Below, in pieces: positions 7,894 through 15,440 of a stretch of DNA of 64,000 bases; positions within the stretch are counted from its first letter, which is position 1, and each line of letters begins with the position of its first letter. Under the pieces are notes generated by a model. The model saw only the letters and a list, made by a program, of their open reading frames with translations, had not been told where the DNA came from and searched no databases. The stretch is from positions 1 through 64,000 of the forward strand of contig NZ_JALOCH010000002.1 in the NCBI RefSeq assembly GCF_023227875.1, given 5' to 3'. A program made the position numbers and the translations under genes. This stretch comes from Methanoregula sp. Its GTDB lineage: Archaea; Halobacteriota; Methanomicrobia; Methanomicrobiales; Methanospirillaceae.

Positions 7894-8682
7894 CTATAAC
7901 AGGGTCATTCCCTGCGATACGTACACTGCTGCCGAACCAGAAGCGATGAAGAGGCAGAGGGCCGCAACCGACCGGAACCCGGCCGGCCGGCTCTCCCCCA
8001 TCAGCGCAAACTTCCCGTCATAACACCGGGCATCCATGGCCCGGATCAGGTCGTCCCCTTCATCCCAGCTCGCAATGAAGGCCGCCCCGCACATCGAGGC
8101 AAAGGTAGTGATCGACTCGCGCCACGTGGAGTACCCGAGGCGCATCACCTGGGCATGGTAGATCTGCCGCACCTGGTCCATGAGGATGAAGATCGTGCGG
8201 TAAATGATCATAGCAAGGTCGATCACGAAGTCAGGCACGCAGGCCTTCCGCATCACCGCGAAGAGATCGGTCATGGGGGTGGTCAGCGCAATGAAGAGCA
8301 GGGCCGACATGCCCCCGATCACCCGGCAGAAGATAAAGAAACCCGTATTGATACTCTCGCGGGTGATGGAGAGCGAGAGGAATGACAGGGGGTTCCAGCT
8401 CCAGAAGATATGCTCCCCGCCTGAGATCAGGACAATGACGATTGCACTCAAGAATGCAAACCAGAGCGGGACAAGGAAGAGTTCCGCGTAGGTCTTTATG
8501 TCAATCCTGGCGAGCAGGAGGATGGCCGCGGAGAGGACGAGGGCAATAAAAAGGGGGGAAAGGTAGCTGGTGGAGAGGAGGCAGAGGACGATTGCCCCGA
8601 GACCAACTGCCAGCTTGACGGTCGTATTGACCTCGCGCAGGCCATTGTTCTGGGCCACATCCTCCAGCAGTTCCTCAAACAT
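7894..8682 (-). CDS. cbiQ: CbiQ cobalt ECF transporter transmembrane subunit
   Basis: A 262-residue T-component that links CbiO to the substrate-specific CbiMN unit. It has five or six hydrophobic segments (for example residues 24-58, 69-92, 106-132). The coupling region reads MRLGYSTWRESITTFASMCG and later IRAMDARCYDGKF, matching the two Ala-Arg-Gly-like coupling motifs of CbiQ proteins. It lies three bases after cbiN and 11 bases before cbiO in an uninterrupted operon. Confidence 0.93.
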   Translation of the reverse strand: MFEELLEDVAQNNGLREVNTTVKLAVGLGAIVLCLLSTSYLSPLFIALVLSAAILLLARIDIKTYAELFLVPLWFAFLSAIVIVLISGGEHIFWSWNPLSFLSLSITRESINTGFFIFCRVIGGMSALLFIALTTPMTDLFAVMRKACVPDFVIDLAMIIYRTIFILMDQVRQIYHAQVMRLGYSTWRESITTFASMCGAAFIASWDEGDDLIRAMDARCYDGKFALMGESRPAGFRSVAALCLFIASGSAAVYVSQGMTLL

Positions 8683-8685
8683 GGA

Positions 8686-9009
8686 TCACTGGTTGGTCGT
8701 TGACTCGGTTAGATTTTTCTTCTGGCCCAGCCAGAACCCAAACACACCGCCGATCAGGATACCCCCGAATGCAGCCTGAAGAGCAAAGAGGCAGGACTCG
8801 ATCTCACCGCTGGGTGGTTCATACTGGGGGATGAGCGGGGTAAAACTGTCCACGGATTTACCGGACAATTCCGCAATCATACCGGAACCCACGTTATCGG
8901 ACCCGGCAAATTCTGCCCCCGTCATGGTCGAACTGGTATAGAGGAAGACCGCGCAGAATGCAAGGATGGCAACCACGGTAAGGATCTCCAGGAGGTAATT
9001 CTTCGCCAT
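8686..9009 (-). CDS. cbiN: CbiN cobalt transport accessory subunit
   Basis: A 107-residue membrane protein with an N-terminal helix (about residues 8-27), an external loop containing AGSDNVGSGMIAEL and a C-terminal helix (about 76-97). This two-helix plan is that of CbiN, which helps load Co2+ into CbiM. Its presence argues for cobalt rather than nickel as substrate, since nickel systems usually carry NikN or NikL instead. The ATG overlaps the stop codon of cbiM (TAATG). Confidence 0.9.
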   Translation of the reverse strand: MAKNYLLEILTVVAILAFCAVFLYTSSTMTGAEFAGSDNVGSGMIAELSGKSVDSFTPLIPQYEPPSGEIESCLFALQAAFGGILIGGVFGFWLGQKKNLTESTTNQ

Positions 9010-9701
9010 TATGCCTCACCCCGGGCTGCGTTGATCTGCGATTCAGAGAAGATCTTCATCCGGATCAGGATGTCGGGCTTGAGGGCCACTATGTACTTGA
9101 AGACGAGCGCAAGCACAATGCCTTCAACAATTGCGAGCGGCACCTGCGTGACCGCAAAGATCCCCATGAACAGGATGAACGAGCTTGCAACACCGCCGAC
9201 TTCTGCCGGGTAGGCCAGTGCCAGCTCAAGCGAGGTGGTGACATACGTGAACATATCCGCAAGGGCTGTTGCCAAAAAGACGGTCAGGTAGATGTTGACG
9301 GACGTGTCTTTCAGCAGCCGGTAGATCGCATACCCGATCACCGGGCCGACAATCCCCATTGAAACGATATTCGCCCCAAGCACCGAAAGTCCGCCGTGGG
9401 CGAGGAAGAGGCTCTGGAACAGGAGCACGATTGCACAGACAACCGATGTGATCCATGGTCCGAAACAGATGGCGGAGAGGCCGGTACCGGTTGGGTGGGA
9501 GCAGCTCCCGGTGACCGAAGGGAGTTTCAGGGACGAGAGGATGAAGATGAACCCGCCGGTCACTCCCAGCAGGGGCAGGGCCTCGCGGTCTTTCTCCATC
9601 ACTTTCTTCAGCTGCCATACACCAAATGCCAGGCAGGGTAGGGCGATGAGCCACCAGACAATGCACCACTGCCAGGGTAAGAATCCTTCCATAATATGCA
9701 T
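9009..9701 (-). CDS. cbiM: CbiM cobalt-binding S-component
   Basis: Substrate-binding membrane subunit of the cobalt importer, 230 residues. I start it at the ATG at 9701 so that it begins MHIMEGFLPWQW; CbiM proteins bind Co2+ through the processed N-terminus, with the second-position His as a ligand, and this fits exactly. Seven hydrophobic segments follow, and GSCSHPTGTGLSA carries the further conserved His. It is first in the operon cbiMNQO-CDF. Cobalt is needed for corrinoids used by the methyltransferases of methanogenesis. Confidence 0.94.
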   Translation of the reverse strand: MHIMEGFLPWQWCIVWWLIALPCLAFGVWQLKKVMEKDREALPLLGVTGGFIFILSSLKLPSVTGSCSHPTGTGLSAICFGPWITSVVCAIVLLFQSLFLAHGGLSVLGANIVSMGIVGPVIGYAIYRLLKDTSVNIYLTVFLATALADMFTYVTTSLELALAYPAEVGGVASSFILFMGIFAVTQVPLAIVEGIVLALVFKYIVALKPDILIRMKIFSESQINAARGEA

Positions 9702-9717
9702 AATAATACGGATCAAA

Positions 9718-9750
9718 TTTACTTGCCTTAAGTAAATAAAAGTTGCGCAA
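9718..9750 (-). promoter_or_regulatory. cbi operon promoter with inverted repeat
   Basis: A perfect inverted repeat TTTACTT-GCCTT-AAGTAAA (9718-9736) stands 17 bases upstream of the cbiM ATG and overlaps a TATA-like TTTATTTA on the leftward strand. A short palindrome TTGCGCAA (9743-9750) follows upstream. The layout suggests a repressor site that blocks TBP binding. The same block occurs before the regulator at 3971. The leader would be under 15 nt. Confidence 0.55.
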
Positions 9751-9905
9751 TGTGTTCACATCAGGTAAGCAGAACCCCCCGGCTCATGAGAAAATATATG
9801 CAATTCCGGAATTCGCCGTGCAGTCGCGCAGAATCCTCACATTATATTTCATCACGTGCCAACCTGATCAGCATGCAGCGTAAATCGGCCGGCAAGGGAA
9901 AGACC

Positions 9906-11087
9906 ATGCCGGCACAATCCCCGGGAACGTTCTTTGCCACCCACCCCTCCCGGGCCGACACCTTTTCCGAATCCGTGATCCGCGAGATGACCCGGCTCGC
10001 GCTGAAACACGATGCAATCAACCTTGCACAGGGATTCCCGGATTTCCCCTGTCCCCCGGAACTGAAGACCGCGGCGTGCGAGGCGGTTAAAGACGACATC
10101 AACCAGTACGCGATCACGTGGGGGGCAAAGGACCTCCGTGAGGCGCTCGCAAAAAGGGTGAAGACGTTCAACGGCATGGACTTCAATCCCGAAGAGGAGA
10201 TCACCGTCACCTGTGGGTCGACCGAGGCGATGATGGCCTCGATGCTTGCAATCATCCAGCCGGGCGATGAGGTAGTCGTGCCGGAGCCGTTCTACGAGAA
10301 CTATGGGCCGGACGCACAGATCTCAGGAGCAACACCACGGTTTGTCCCGCTCGCGGACAACTTCTCCATCGATGAAGAGAAGTGGAAGGCCGCGTTTTCC
10401 AAAAAGACCCGGGCGATCATTCTCAACACGCCCAACAACCCGACCGGCAAGGTCTTCACGAAGAAGGAACTCTCGTTCATCGCGGACCTCTGCATCGAAC
10501 ACAACGTGGTGGCGATCACAGACGAGATCTACGAGCACATCGTGTACGACGGGCACAAACACATCTCCATCGGCTCGCTGCCGGGGATGGAGGACCGGAC
10601 GATCACGATCGGCAGCTTCTCCAAGACCTACAGCGTCACCGGGTGGCGGGTCGGCTATGCCCTCGCAGATGCTTCCCTGACAGACCGCATCCGGAAGATC
10701 CACGACTTCCTTACGGTCGGTGCCCCTGCCCCCCTCCAGCGGGCCTGTGTTGCAGCGCTTGAGCTGCCGGAATCCTATTATAAGGAACTTGCCGTGGAGT
10801 ACGACCGCAAGCGGCAGATCCTCTACAAGGGCCTGAAGAAGGCCGGGTTTGCCTGTGAGCTGCCGGAAGGGGCGTATTATATCTTCACCGACATCGGTTC
10901 GTTCGGTATGAGCGACACGGAGCTCGCCTGTCATCTCGTGGAGACGGCCGGTGTCGCTGCGGTTCCGGGCAGCTCGTTCTACCATACCGGTGGCGAGACG
11001 AAGCTCCGGTTCACGTTCTCGAAAAAAGATGAAACCCTCATTGAGGCCTGCAAAAGGTTAGAGACTGTAGACGGTTCACATACCTGA
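9906..11087 (+). CDS. class I/II pyridoxal-phosphate aminotransferase
   Basis: A 393-residue fold-type I aminotransferase, probably an aspartate/aromatic or kynurenine-type enzyme. The PLP lysine is in GSFSKTYSVTGWRVGY, and NTPNNPTGKVF and DEIYEHIVYD are the cofactor-binding motifs. The frame is open from 9750, but the homologous region starts near MPAQSPGTFF, so I chose the ATG at 9906 after AGGGAAAG; 9873 is an alternative. The last residues (KRLETVDGSHT) differ from the expected end, and a second copy of the C-terminal coding segment lies 121 bases downstream (see 11143). Exact substrate cannot be told. Confidence 0.85.
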   Translation: MPAQSPGTFFATHPSRADTFSESVIREMTRLALKHDAINLAQGFPDFPCPPELKTAACEAVKDDINQYAITWGAKDLREALAKRVKTFNGMDFNPEEEITVTCGSTEAMMASMLAIIQPGDEVVVPEPFYENYGPDAQISGATPRFVPLADNFSIDEEKWKAAFSKKTRAIILNTPNNPTGKVFTKKELSFIADLCIEHNVVAITDEIYEHIVYDGHKHISIGSLPGMEDRTITIGSFSKTYSVTGWRVGYALADASLTDRIRKIHDFLTVGAPAPLQRACVAALELPESYYKELAVEYDRKRQILYKGLKKAGFACELPEGAYYIFTDIGSFGMSDTELACHLVETAGVAAVPGSSFYHTGGETKLRFTFSKKDETLIEACKRLETVDGSHT

Positions 11088-11132
11088 AGGTCGGCTTTTG
11101 CCTCCCTTCAGGTTGTCGAGGTCTGCGACCTC
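11083..11132. terminator. two hairpins inserted at aminotransferase 3' end
   Basis: CCTGAAGG-N14-CCTTCAGG (11083-11112) and GAGGTC-TGC-GACCTC (11118-11132) are perfect inverted repeats lying between the two copies of the aminotransferase tail. The first overlaps the stop codon of the gene. They may be part of a small inserted element or act in RNA 3'-end formation. Confidence 0.4.
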
Positions 11133-11142
11133 TCCAATCTCC

Positions 11143-11196
11143 AAGAAGGACGAGACGCTCATCGAGGCGTGCAGGCGCTTAGAGTCACTTGGTTAA
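11143..11196 (+). pseudogene. duplicated 3' tail of aminotransferase
   Basis: This stretch encodes KKDETLIEACRRLESLG and a stop, nearly the same as KKDETLIEACKRLETV at the end of the aminotransferase (from 11022). The copies are 121 bases apart, so in different frames, and differ mainly at third codon positions. It is either the original gene end displaced by an insertion and a one-base frame change, or a remnant of a second paralogous gene. Confidence 0.65.
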
Positions 11197-11301
11197 TCAC
11201 CGGCAGATCGCCCAGTCCGATATTACCAAGTAATACTTTCTCCGGTTTTTTTCAAAACGTTAAAAAACAATCAGCAATCATACACTCATCACTGATAGTA
11301 C

Positions 11302-11724
11302 ATGCCCATGGACGACGACCTTTCCCGGATAGGCATCTCGCTGCCGAAAAACCTGCTCGAACGGTTCGATGAAATCCTGAACTACCGGGGGTATTCCTCC
11401 CGGTCGGAAGGTATACGGGACGCGATCCGTACCTACATCACCTACTACAAGTGGATGAGCGATGTCAAGGGCGAGCGTGAAGGTGTCATCACGATGGTGT
11501 ACGACCACGACCAGCGCAACCTCTTAACAAACATCACCGACATCGAGCACGAGTACCACGCGCTCATAAAGGCCTCGCTCCACTCGCATGTCACCCATGA
11601 GCGGTGCCTTGAAGTGATCCTGGTCCATGGCGACGGGTCGCAGCTCAAGGCGCTCGCCGAGCGGCTCATGTCCCAGAAGGGTGTGGAGTCCGTGAAACTG
11701 ACTACGATCCAGATCGGGGAATAA
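11302..11724 (+). CDS. nikR: NikR nickel-responsive regulator
   Basis: A 140-residue ribbon-helix-helix repressor with a C-terminal ACT-like metal domain. The first 45 residues (RIGISLPKNLLERFDEIL, then SRSEGIRDAIRTYI) are the RHH DNA-binding part. The Ni2+ ligands typical of NikR are visible in HSHVTHERCLEVILVHGDG (His, His and Cys, with the further His in EHEYHALIKASLHSH). It starts at the ATG at 11302; ATG 11308 is a close alternative. It lies near the cbi operon but on the other strand. Its target sites were not identified. It ends in a convergent arrangement with the next gene. Confidence 0.93.
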   Translation: MPMDDDLSRIGISLPKNLLERFDEILNYRGYSSRSEGIRDAIRTYITYYKWMSDVKGEREGVITMVYDHDQRNLLTNITDIEHEYHALIKASLHSHVTHERCLEVILVHGDGSQLKALAERLMSQKGVESVKLTTIQIGE

Positions 11725-11762
11725 ACCCCGCCTTTTTTCCTGATCTTCCCGGAACAGGTTTT
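11725..11762. terminator. T-rich convergent terminator region
   Basis: The 38-base spacer between nikR and the convergent binding-protein gene contains CCTTTTTTCC just after nikR and GGTTTTTTAT near the other gene's stop. Oligo-T tracts after stop codons are the common archaeal intrinsic terminators, so the first should serve nikR. No hairpin is needed or clearly visible. Confidence 0.45.
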
Positions 11763-12704
11763 TTATCCCGGCATTCCCGCGTCGTAATGGTGCGGGCCCG
11801 GGTGCACAGCTGCGATCAGCGAACGGTCGAAGATCTCGTCCTCGCTGATCGGCCGGGATATATACCCGAGCGCCTTCAGGGTCCGGACAAACTTCATCGT
11901 CGAGTCAACATACTCGCGGGGGAGTGCAGCGCAGTATTTCGGGGATATGCGGTACGTATCCAGGACAAAGTCAGGGTCCACCATGCCGGTCGTACCTGCC
12001 ACGACCCGGGCGGCAGCATGGGGGTTGTTCCGGATCATCTCGCAGGCAGCCTCGTGGGCATACAGGAACCGGACAAGGAGGTCGCGCTCTTTTAGCATTT
12101 CCCTCATAACGATAATGCCATAACTCGGGTTGAACGGCCAGAGCCGGTCCGGTGGGACCACAAGCCGGCCATTACCATACCGATGGGCGGTTGCAGCAAG
12201 GGCCGGTGTCCCGGCAGCGGCCGCGATCTCCCCCTCGCGCAGCGCATCGGGAAGGTAATCCGCCCACGGGTAGTGTTTCACGGCCACGTCACGGATCCTA
12301 CGCTCCCGGAGGAGTTCGCTTACGATAACATCATGGATGGAGCCTTTCGGGGGTGTTCCGATCGCCGTTCCCGTAAACTGCGAGAGGAATTTCTCCATGC
12401 CCCCGCACTCGTCAAGCGTCCGGACATCCGGGCCGGCGACCATCACCGTCCCTTCTACGTGACCTCCTGCAATACAGGCAAGGGAGAGCCCGCGGTCGAT
12501 CCCGATGATCACCGGGGGGAGCCCGATATACCCGAGGTCGATCTTCCCGGCCTGCATCGCGTTGATAATATCCGGACCCGAGGGATAGAGCGCCCATGTC
12601 GCATCAATGCCCTGGTCCGCGAGGATCTGCGTCCCCCGTAGGAGGAATGCGGTGTGGTATATGGTCGAGAGATGGCCGATCCGGAGGGGAGCGGTGCGGG
12701 ACAT
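11763..12704 (-). CDS. cytosolic SsuA/NMT1-like substrate-binding protein
   Basis: A 313-residue periplasmic-binding-protein fold of the nitrate/sulfonate/taurine type. Typical features are LRIGHLSTIYHTAF at the start and the loops NAMQAGKIDLGYIGLPPVII and GTAIGTPPKGSIHDVIVSEL. It lacks any signal peptide or lipobox, and no permease is nearby, so it is probably a soluble sensor or carrier rather than part of an importer. It is cotranscribed with an XRE regulator (gap of three bases) and divergent from an ABC ATPase cluster leading into coenzyme M synthesis, so a sulfonate-like ligand is an attractive guess. Confidence 0.75.
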   Translation of the reverse strand: MSRTAPLRIGHLSTIYHTAFLLRGTQILADQGIDATWALYPSGPDIINAMQAGKIDLGYIGLPPVIIGIDRGLSLACIAGGHVEGTVMVAGPDVRTLDECGGMEKFLSQFTGTAIGTPPKGSIHDVIVSELLRERRIRDVAVKHYPWADYLPDALREGEIAAAAGTPALAATAHRYGNGRLVVPPDRLWPFNPSYGIIVMREMLKERDLLVRFLYAHEAACEMIRNNPHAAARVVAGTTGMVDPDFVLDTYRISPKYCAALPREYVDSTMKFVRTLKALGYISRPISEDEIFDRSLIAAVHPGPHHYDAGMPG

Positions 12705-12707
12705 GCT

Positions 12708-13196
12708 TCACCCAATCCTTTTTGCCACGGCAGTGATTGCCTCGCTCATCACGGAGAGGTCGGGACGGAGCATGACAACCGGGACATCGACGATCTTCTC
12801 CACGATGGATGCAAGGATTGGGGCACAGATAATGCCGGAAGCACGGTCTTTCTCTGCACGGGTTGCGGCCACGATACACTCCTCAAGGGAATTGGCCGAG
12901 TATCCCCGGATACCAAAGGTCTTCCCGTTGAACTCGATCTCACGGGTCTCGATCGATTCAAGGAGGAATTTTGCTGCAATCACCGCGATGAACTGCCGGT
13001 GCTCCGGTTCCAGGACCGAGACGATCTTTTTTACCGTGGAGAGGCGCGGGTCCCGTTCTCCTGTCGTGACCTTATACAGGGTGGAGACAGGGATGCCGGT
13101 GAGGTCAGCAAGGTCCTTCACGCTCATGTTCTTCCGCTCCAGCTCTTCGTTCAGTGCGGTGGTGAAGTTGATCTCGAATATCCTCTTTGACAGCAT
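12708..13196 (-). CDS. XRE-type regulator with C-terminal effector domain
   Basis: A 162-residue regulator. Residues about 12-60 are a Cro/XRE helix-turn-helix (KDLADLTGIPVSTLYKVTTG). The remaining 100 residues, including GIRGYSANSLEEC and SGIICAPILASIVEKI, look like an effector or oligomerisation domain; a similar fusion occurs in archaeal COG-type predicted regulators of unknown ligand. Three bases separate it from the downstream binding-protein gene. It probably regulates itself and the divergent ABC ATPase operon through the inverted repeat at 13203-13222. Confidence 0.8.
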   Translation of the reverse strand: MLSKRIFEINFTTALNEELERKNMSVKDLADLTGIPVSTLYKVTTGERDPRLSTVKKIVSVLEPEHRQFIAVIAAKFLLESIETREIEFNGKTFGIRGYSANSLEECIVAATRAEKDRASGIICAPILASIVEKIVDVPVVMLRPDLSVMSEAITAVAKRIG

Positions 13197-13202
13197 ATTA
13201 AC

Positions 13203-13222
13203 CCTTAAGTGGTATTTTAAGG
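13203..13222. promoter_or_regulatory. candidate operator in divergent promoter
   Basis: CCTTAA-N8-TTAAGG is a perfect inverted repeat 7 bases upstream of the XRE regulator ATG and about 80 bases before the divergent ABC ATPase. The surrounding 60 bases are AT-rich, with ATTATAATTATTAC at 13223-13236 as a likely TATA region. Binding by the adjacent XRE protein is inference. Confidence 0.45.
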
Positions 13223-13300
13223 ATTATAATTATTACTATAAGGTTAATTTTTTAGGAGATTTGGAAAACTATTTGAATACTGGTGCGATCATCCTTGAGT

Positions 13301-14104
13301 ATGCGCAGCGAACAGTTCATGAGCCTCACAGTCCTTCCCGGCACCAACCGGGGTGGTGAACGGGAAGGGTTCGACCGGATCAGTCTCTGCCCGGGGGATA
13401 CCCTGTCCATCGTCGGATCAACCGGTTCCGGCAAATCGGCATTCATCAATGACATCGAGGTGCTTGCACAGGGGGATACCATAACAGGCCGTTCCATCCT
13501 GATCAACGGTGTGCCTCCATCGGATGAAATGGTCCGCGACCCGTCGAAAAAGCCCATTGCGCTCATCACCCAGAACACGCGGGTCATCGCCGACCTCACG
13601 GTCTGCCGGTTCCTCGCCCTCCATATCAGAGCCCGCGATACCGATGCGCTCGAACTCGTAAAACGGACTGTTACGCTTGCAAACGAATTCACCGGTGAGA
13701 AGATCGCCGAGTCCATGCGCATGACTGAACTCTCGGGCGGGCAGACCCGGTCCCTGCTCATCGCTGACGCCATCCTGATCGGGCAGACCCCCATCCTCCT
13801 TCTCGACGAAGTGGAAAACGCCGGCATATTCAAGGAGAAGGTAATCCGCTGCCTCAAGCACTACAACAAGGCCGTCATCTTTGTCACCCACGACCCGCTC
13901 CTTGCCATGATCACTGACCGGCGGATTATCATGAAGAACGGTGCGGTGACCGGTGTGCTCGAACCGGGTACTGCCGAACGGGAGATGGTCTCGCACATCT
14001 CCGGGATTGACGCATTCCTTGGGGAACTCCGCGAAAAAATACGTGCCGGCGACCTGATTGAAACCGATCCCCTGCCCGGGAAAAAACAGGTCGTCACCGC
14101 ATGA
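13301..14104 (+). CDS. ABC-type ATPase without permease
   Basis: A 267-residue ABC ATPase. Walker A is GSTGSGKSAF, the signature LSGGQTRSLLIADAIL, Walker B PILLLDEVENAG and switch IFVTHDPLL. The Walker B extension ENAGIF replaces the usual PTxxLD of transporters. No permease gene is adjacent; the next gene is a GTPase that overlaps it by four bases (ATGA). It is therefore likely to be part of a soluble ATP-driven complex rather than an importer. The frame is open from 13283; I favour the ATG at 13301, and 13319 is possible. It begins a five-gene run ending in coenzyme M enzymes. Confidence 0.8.
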   Translation: MRSEQFMSLTVLPGTNRGGEREGFDRISLCPGDTLSIVGSTGSGKSAFINDIEVLAQGDTITGRSILINGVPPSDEMVRDPSKKPIALITQNTRVIADLTVCRFLALHIRARDTDALELVKRTVTLANEFTGEKIAESMRMTELSGGQTRSLLIADAILIGQTPILLLDEVENAGIFKEKVIRCLKHYNKAVIFVTHDPLLAMITDRRIIMKNGAVTGVLEPGTAEREMVSHISGIDAFLGELREKIRAGDLIETDPLPGKKQVVTA

Positions 14105-14808
14105 AACTCATCATCGTTGCCGGGCCACCCAGTGCGGGGAAGACCGCGGTGATCCGGCAGATCATCCGCGAATTCCAGAAAACTGAAGCCCCGGCCTTCC
14201 TCAAGATCGATGTGGTCAGGGCATTCGAGGATGAGGAACTCAGTACGGAGTTCAGTATTCCTGCCCGCAAGGTATATTCGGGCGACCTCTGCCCGGACCA
14301 CATGGGCATCATGATCATGCGGGATGCGATCCGTTGGGCTGACGGGCTCGGTGCCGGAATCCTCATCATCGAGAGTGCCGGCCTTTGCCTCCGGTGCACC
14401 CCCTACACCACCCAGTCGTTCGGTATCGCCGTCCTCTCCGCGGTCTCCGGGAGCAACACGCCCCTCAAGATGGCCCCGATGATTGCTCTCGCGGATGCAG
14501 CGGTCGTCACCAAGACAGACCTCATCTCGCAGGCGGAGAAGGAGGTGTTCCGGGAGTGCATCCGTATGGTCACACCGGATATCGATATCATCGAGACGAA
14601 TGCGATCCAGGGGACCGGGATGCGGTACCTGATGCAGGCAATTGCAAAACACCCGGACATCGCCAATGCTGATGCGATCACCCTCCGCGGGACCCCGCCG
14701 CTGGGGGTCTGCACCATCTGTATCGGCAAGAAAGAGATCGGGTGGCAGCACCATTTCGGCGTCATCCGCCCGCTCGATGAGGCGGACAACATCTACCGGG
14801 GCGACTGA
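14101..14808 (+). CDS. SIMIBI-class GTPase, UreG/HypB/CobW-like
   Basis: A 235-residue P-loop GTPase. The P-loop is AGPPSAGKTAV; IIESAGLCLRC corresponds to the IENVGN-type switch of HypB/UreG; VVTKTDLI is the base-specificity motif. Cysteine pairs CLRC and CTIC, followed by a His pair (GWQHHFGV), could bind a metal or an Fe-S cluster. Proteins of this class usually deliver nickel, cobalamin or other metals into enzymes. It lies between the ABC ATPase and an Fe-S protein, with a four-base overlap and a two-base gap, so the three probably act together. The client is unknown. Confidence 0.8.
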   Translation: MKLIIVAGPPSAGKTAVIRQIIREFQKTEAPAFLKIDVVRAFEDEELSTEFSIPARKVYSGDLCPDHMGIMIMRDAIRWADGLGAGILIIESAGLCLRCTPYTTQSFGIAVLSAVSGSNTPLKMAPMIALADAAVVTKTDLISQAEKEVFRECIRMVTPDIDIIETNAIQGTGMRYLMQAIAKHPDIANADAITLRGTPPLGVCTICIGKKEIGWQHHFGVIRPLDEADNIYRGD

Positions 14809-14810
14809 AC

Positions 14811-15431
14811 ATGGCGTGGGTTCCCCCGGGCAAGGACTGTGGCGCCTGCGGATCCGCGAGCTGCGGGCAGTTCGAAACGTTGGTTGCTTCCGGTAAAAAG
14901 GCATTTGCAGACTGCCCGTTCTACACTGCCGGAGAAGTGAGTACTGCAGGAACCGCAGCATACTCCGGTAGTGACGCGCTGGGAAACCATTACGATTTTG
15001 TCCTTACCGCTTTCCCGGGTGAACCGTCAGCCCGCAAGTTCGTGGTACCGTTCCGGGCAGACCTGGTGGAACGCTGGGATATCCGTCCCGGGGAGATCGT
15101 TACCGGACGGCCGGCGGGACCCGGCTGCCCGGTATACCATGCGCTAAGGGTGCTCTCCGCCAATCCGGTTACGGGAGTCCTTGAGTGCCACACGGTCGGA
15201 CCGCTCGAGGCCCGTAAGGAGAGGGGAAACGTGCACGATGTCCAGGCCTACCACGTCCATGCATTCGAGGGCATTGCCCGGACAATCACGAGGCCGCCGG
15301 TACTGGGAGCACGCCAGCGGTTCCTGCCGGGATACTGTATGCTGGACCTGTCGCACACGGCAGTCGTGAACATGGTGCTGAAAAAGAAGGGGGGCCTCCA
15401 TGTCAGGCTCGAGGACATCAGGATACAGTGA
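14811..15431 (+). CDS. 4Fe-4S protein with PF04060-like domain
   Basis: A 206-residue protein that opens with an Fe-S domain: cysteines 10, 13, 18 and 35 in the spacing C-x2-C-x4-C-x16-C, as in the FeS domain (PF04060) of corrinoid Fe-S proteins and RnfB. The remaining 165 residues are a beta-rich domain without a recognised family and contain HVHAFEG and a final stretch DLSHTAVVNMVLKKKGGLHV. It is two bases after the GTPase gene and ten bases before cysteate synthase. It may be the electron carrier of the ATPase/GTPase complex; this is inference. Confidence 0.75.
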   Translation: MAWVPPGKDCGACGSASCGQFETLVASGKKAFADCPFYTAGEVSTAGTAAYSGSDALGNHYDFVLTAFPGEPSARKFVVPFRADLVERWDIRPGEIVTGRPAGPGCPVYHALRVLSANPVTGVLECHTVGPLEARKERGNVHDVQAYHVHAFEGIARTITRPPVLGARQRFLPGYCMLDLSHTAVVNMVLKKKGGLHVRLEDIRIQ

Positions 15432-15440
15432 GGGAGCAGC

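Noticed and set aside
9750..9905. A 52-residue N-terminal extension of the aminotransferase
   Set aside because: The upstream sequence is basic and low in conservation signals and overlaps the cbi promoter region; the ATG at 9906 fits the enzyme family better.
13301..14104. Calling the ABC ATPase part of a sulfonate importer with the SsuA-like protein
   Set aside because: The binding protein has no signal peptide, no permease gene is present, and the ATPase is coupled to a GTPase instead.
13861..14961. A 366-codon open frame on the minus strand
   Set aside because: Antisense to the GTPase and ABC ATPase genes, whose P-loops are intact; no motif in the antisense protein.
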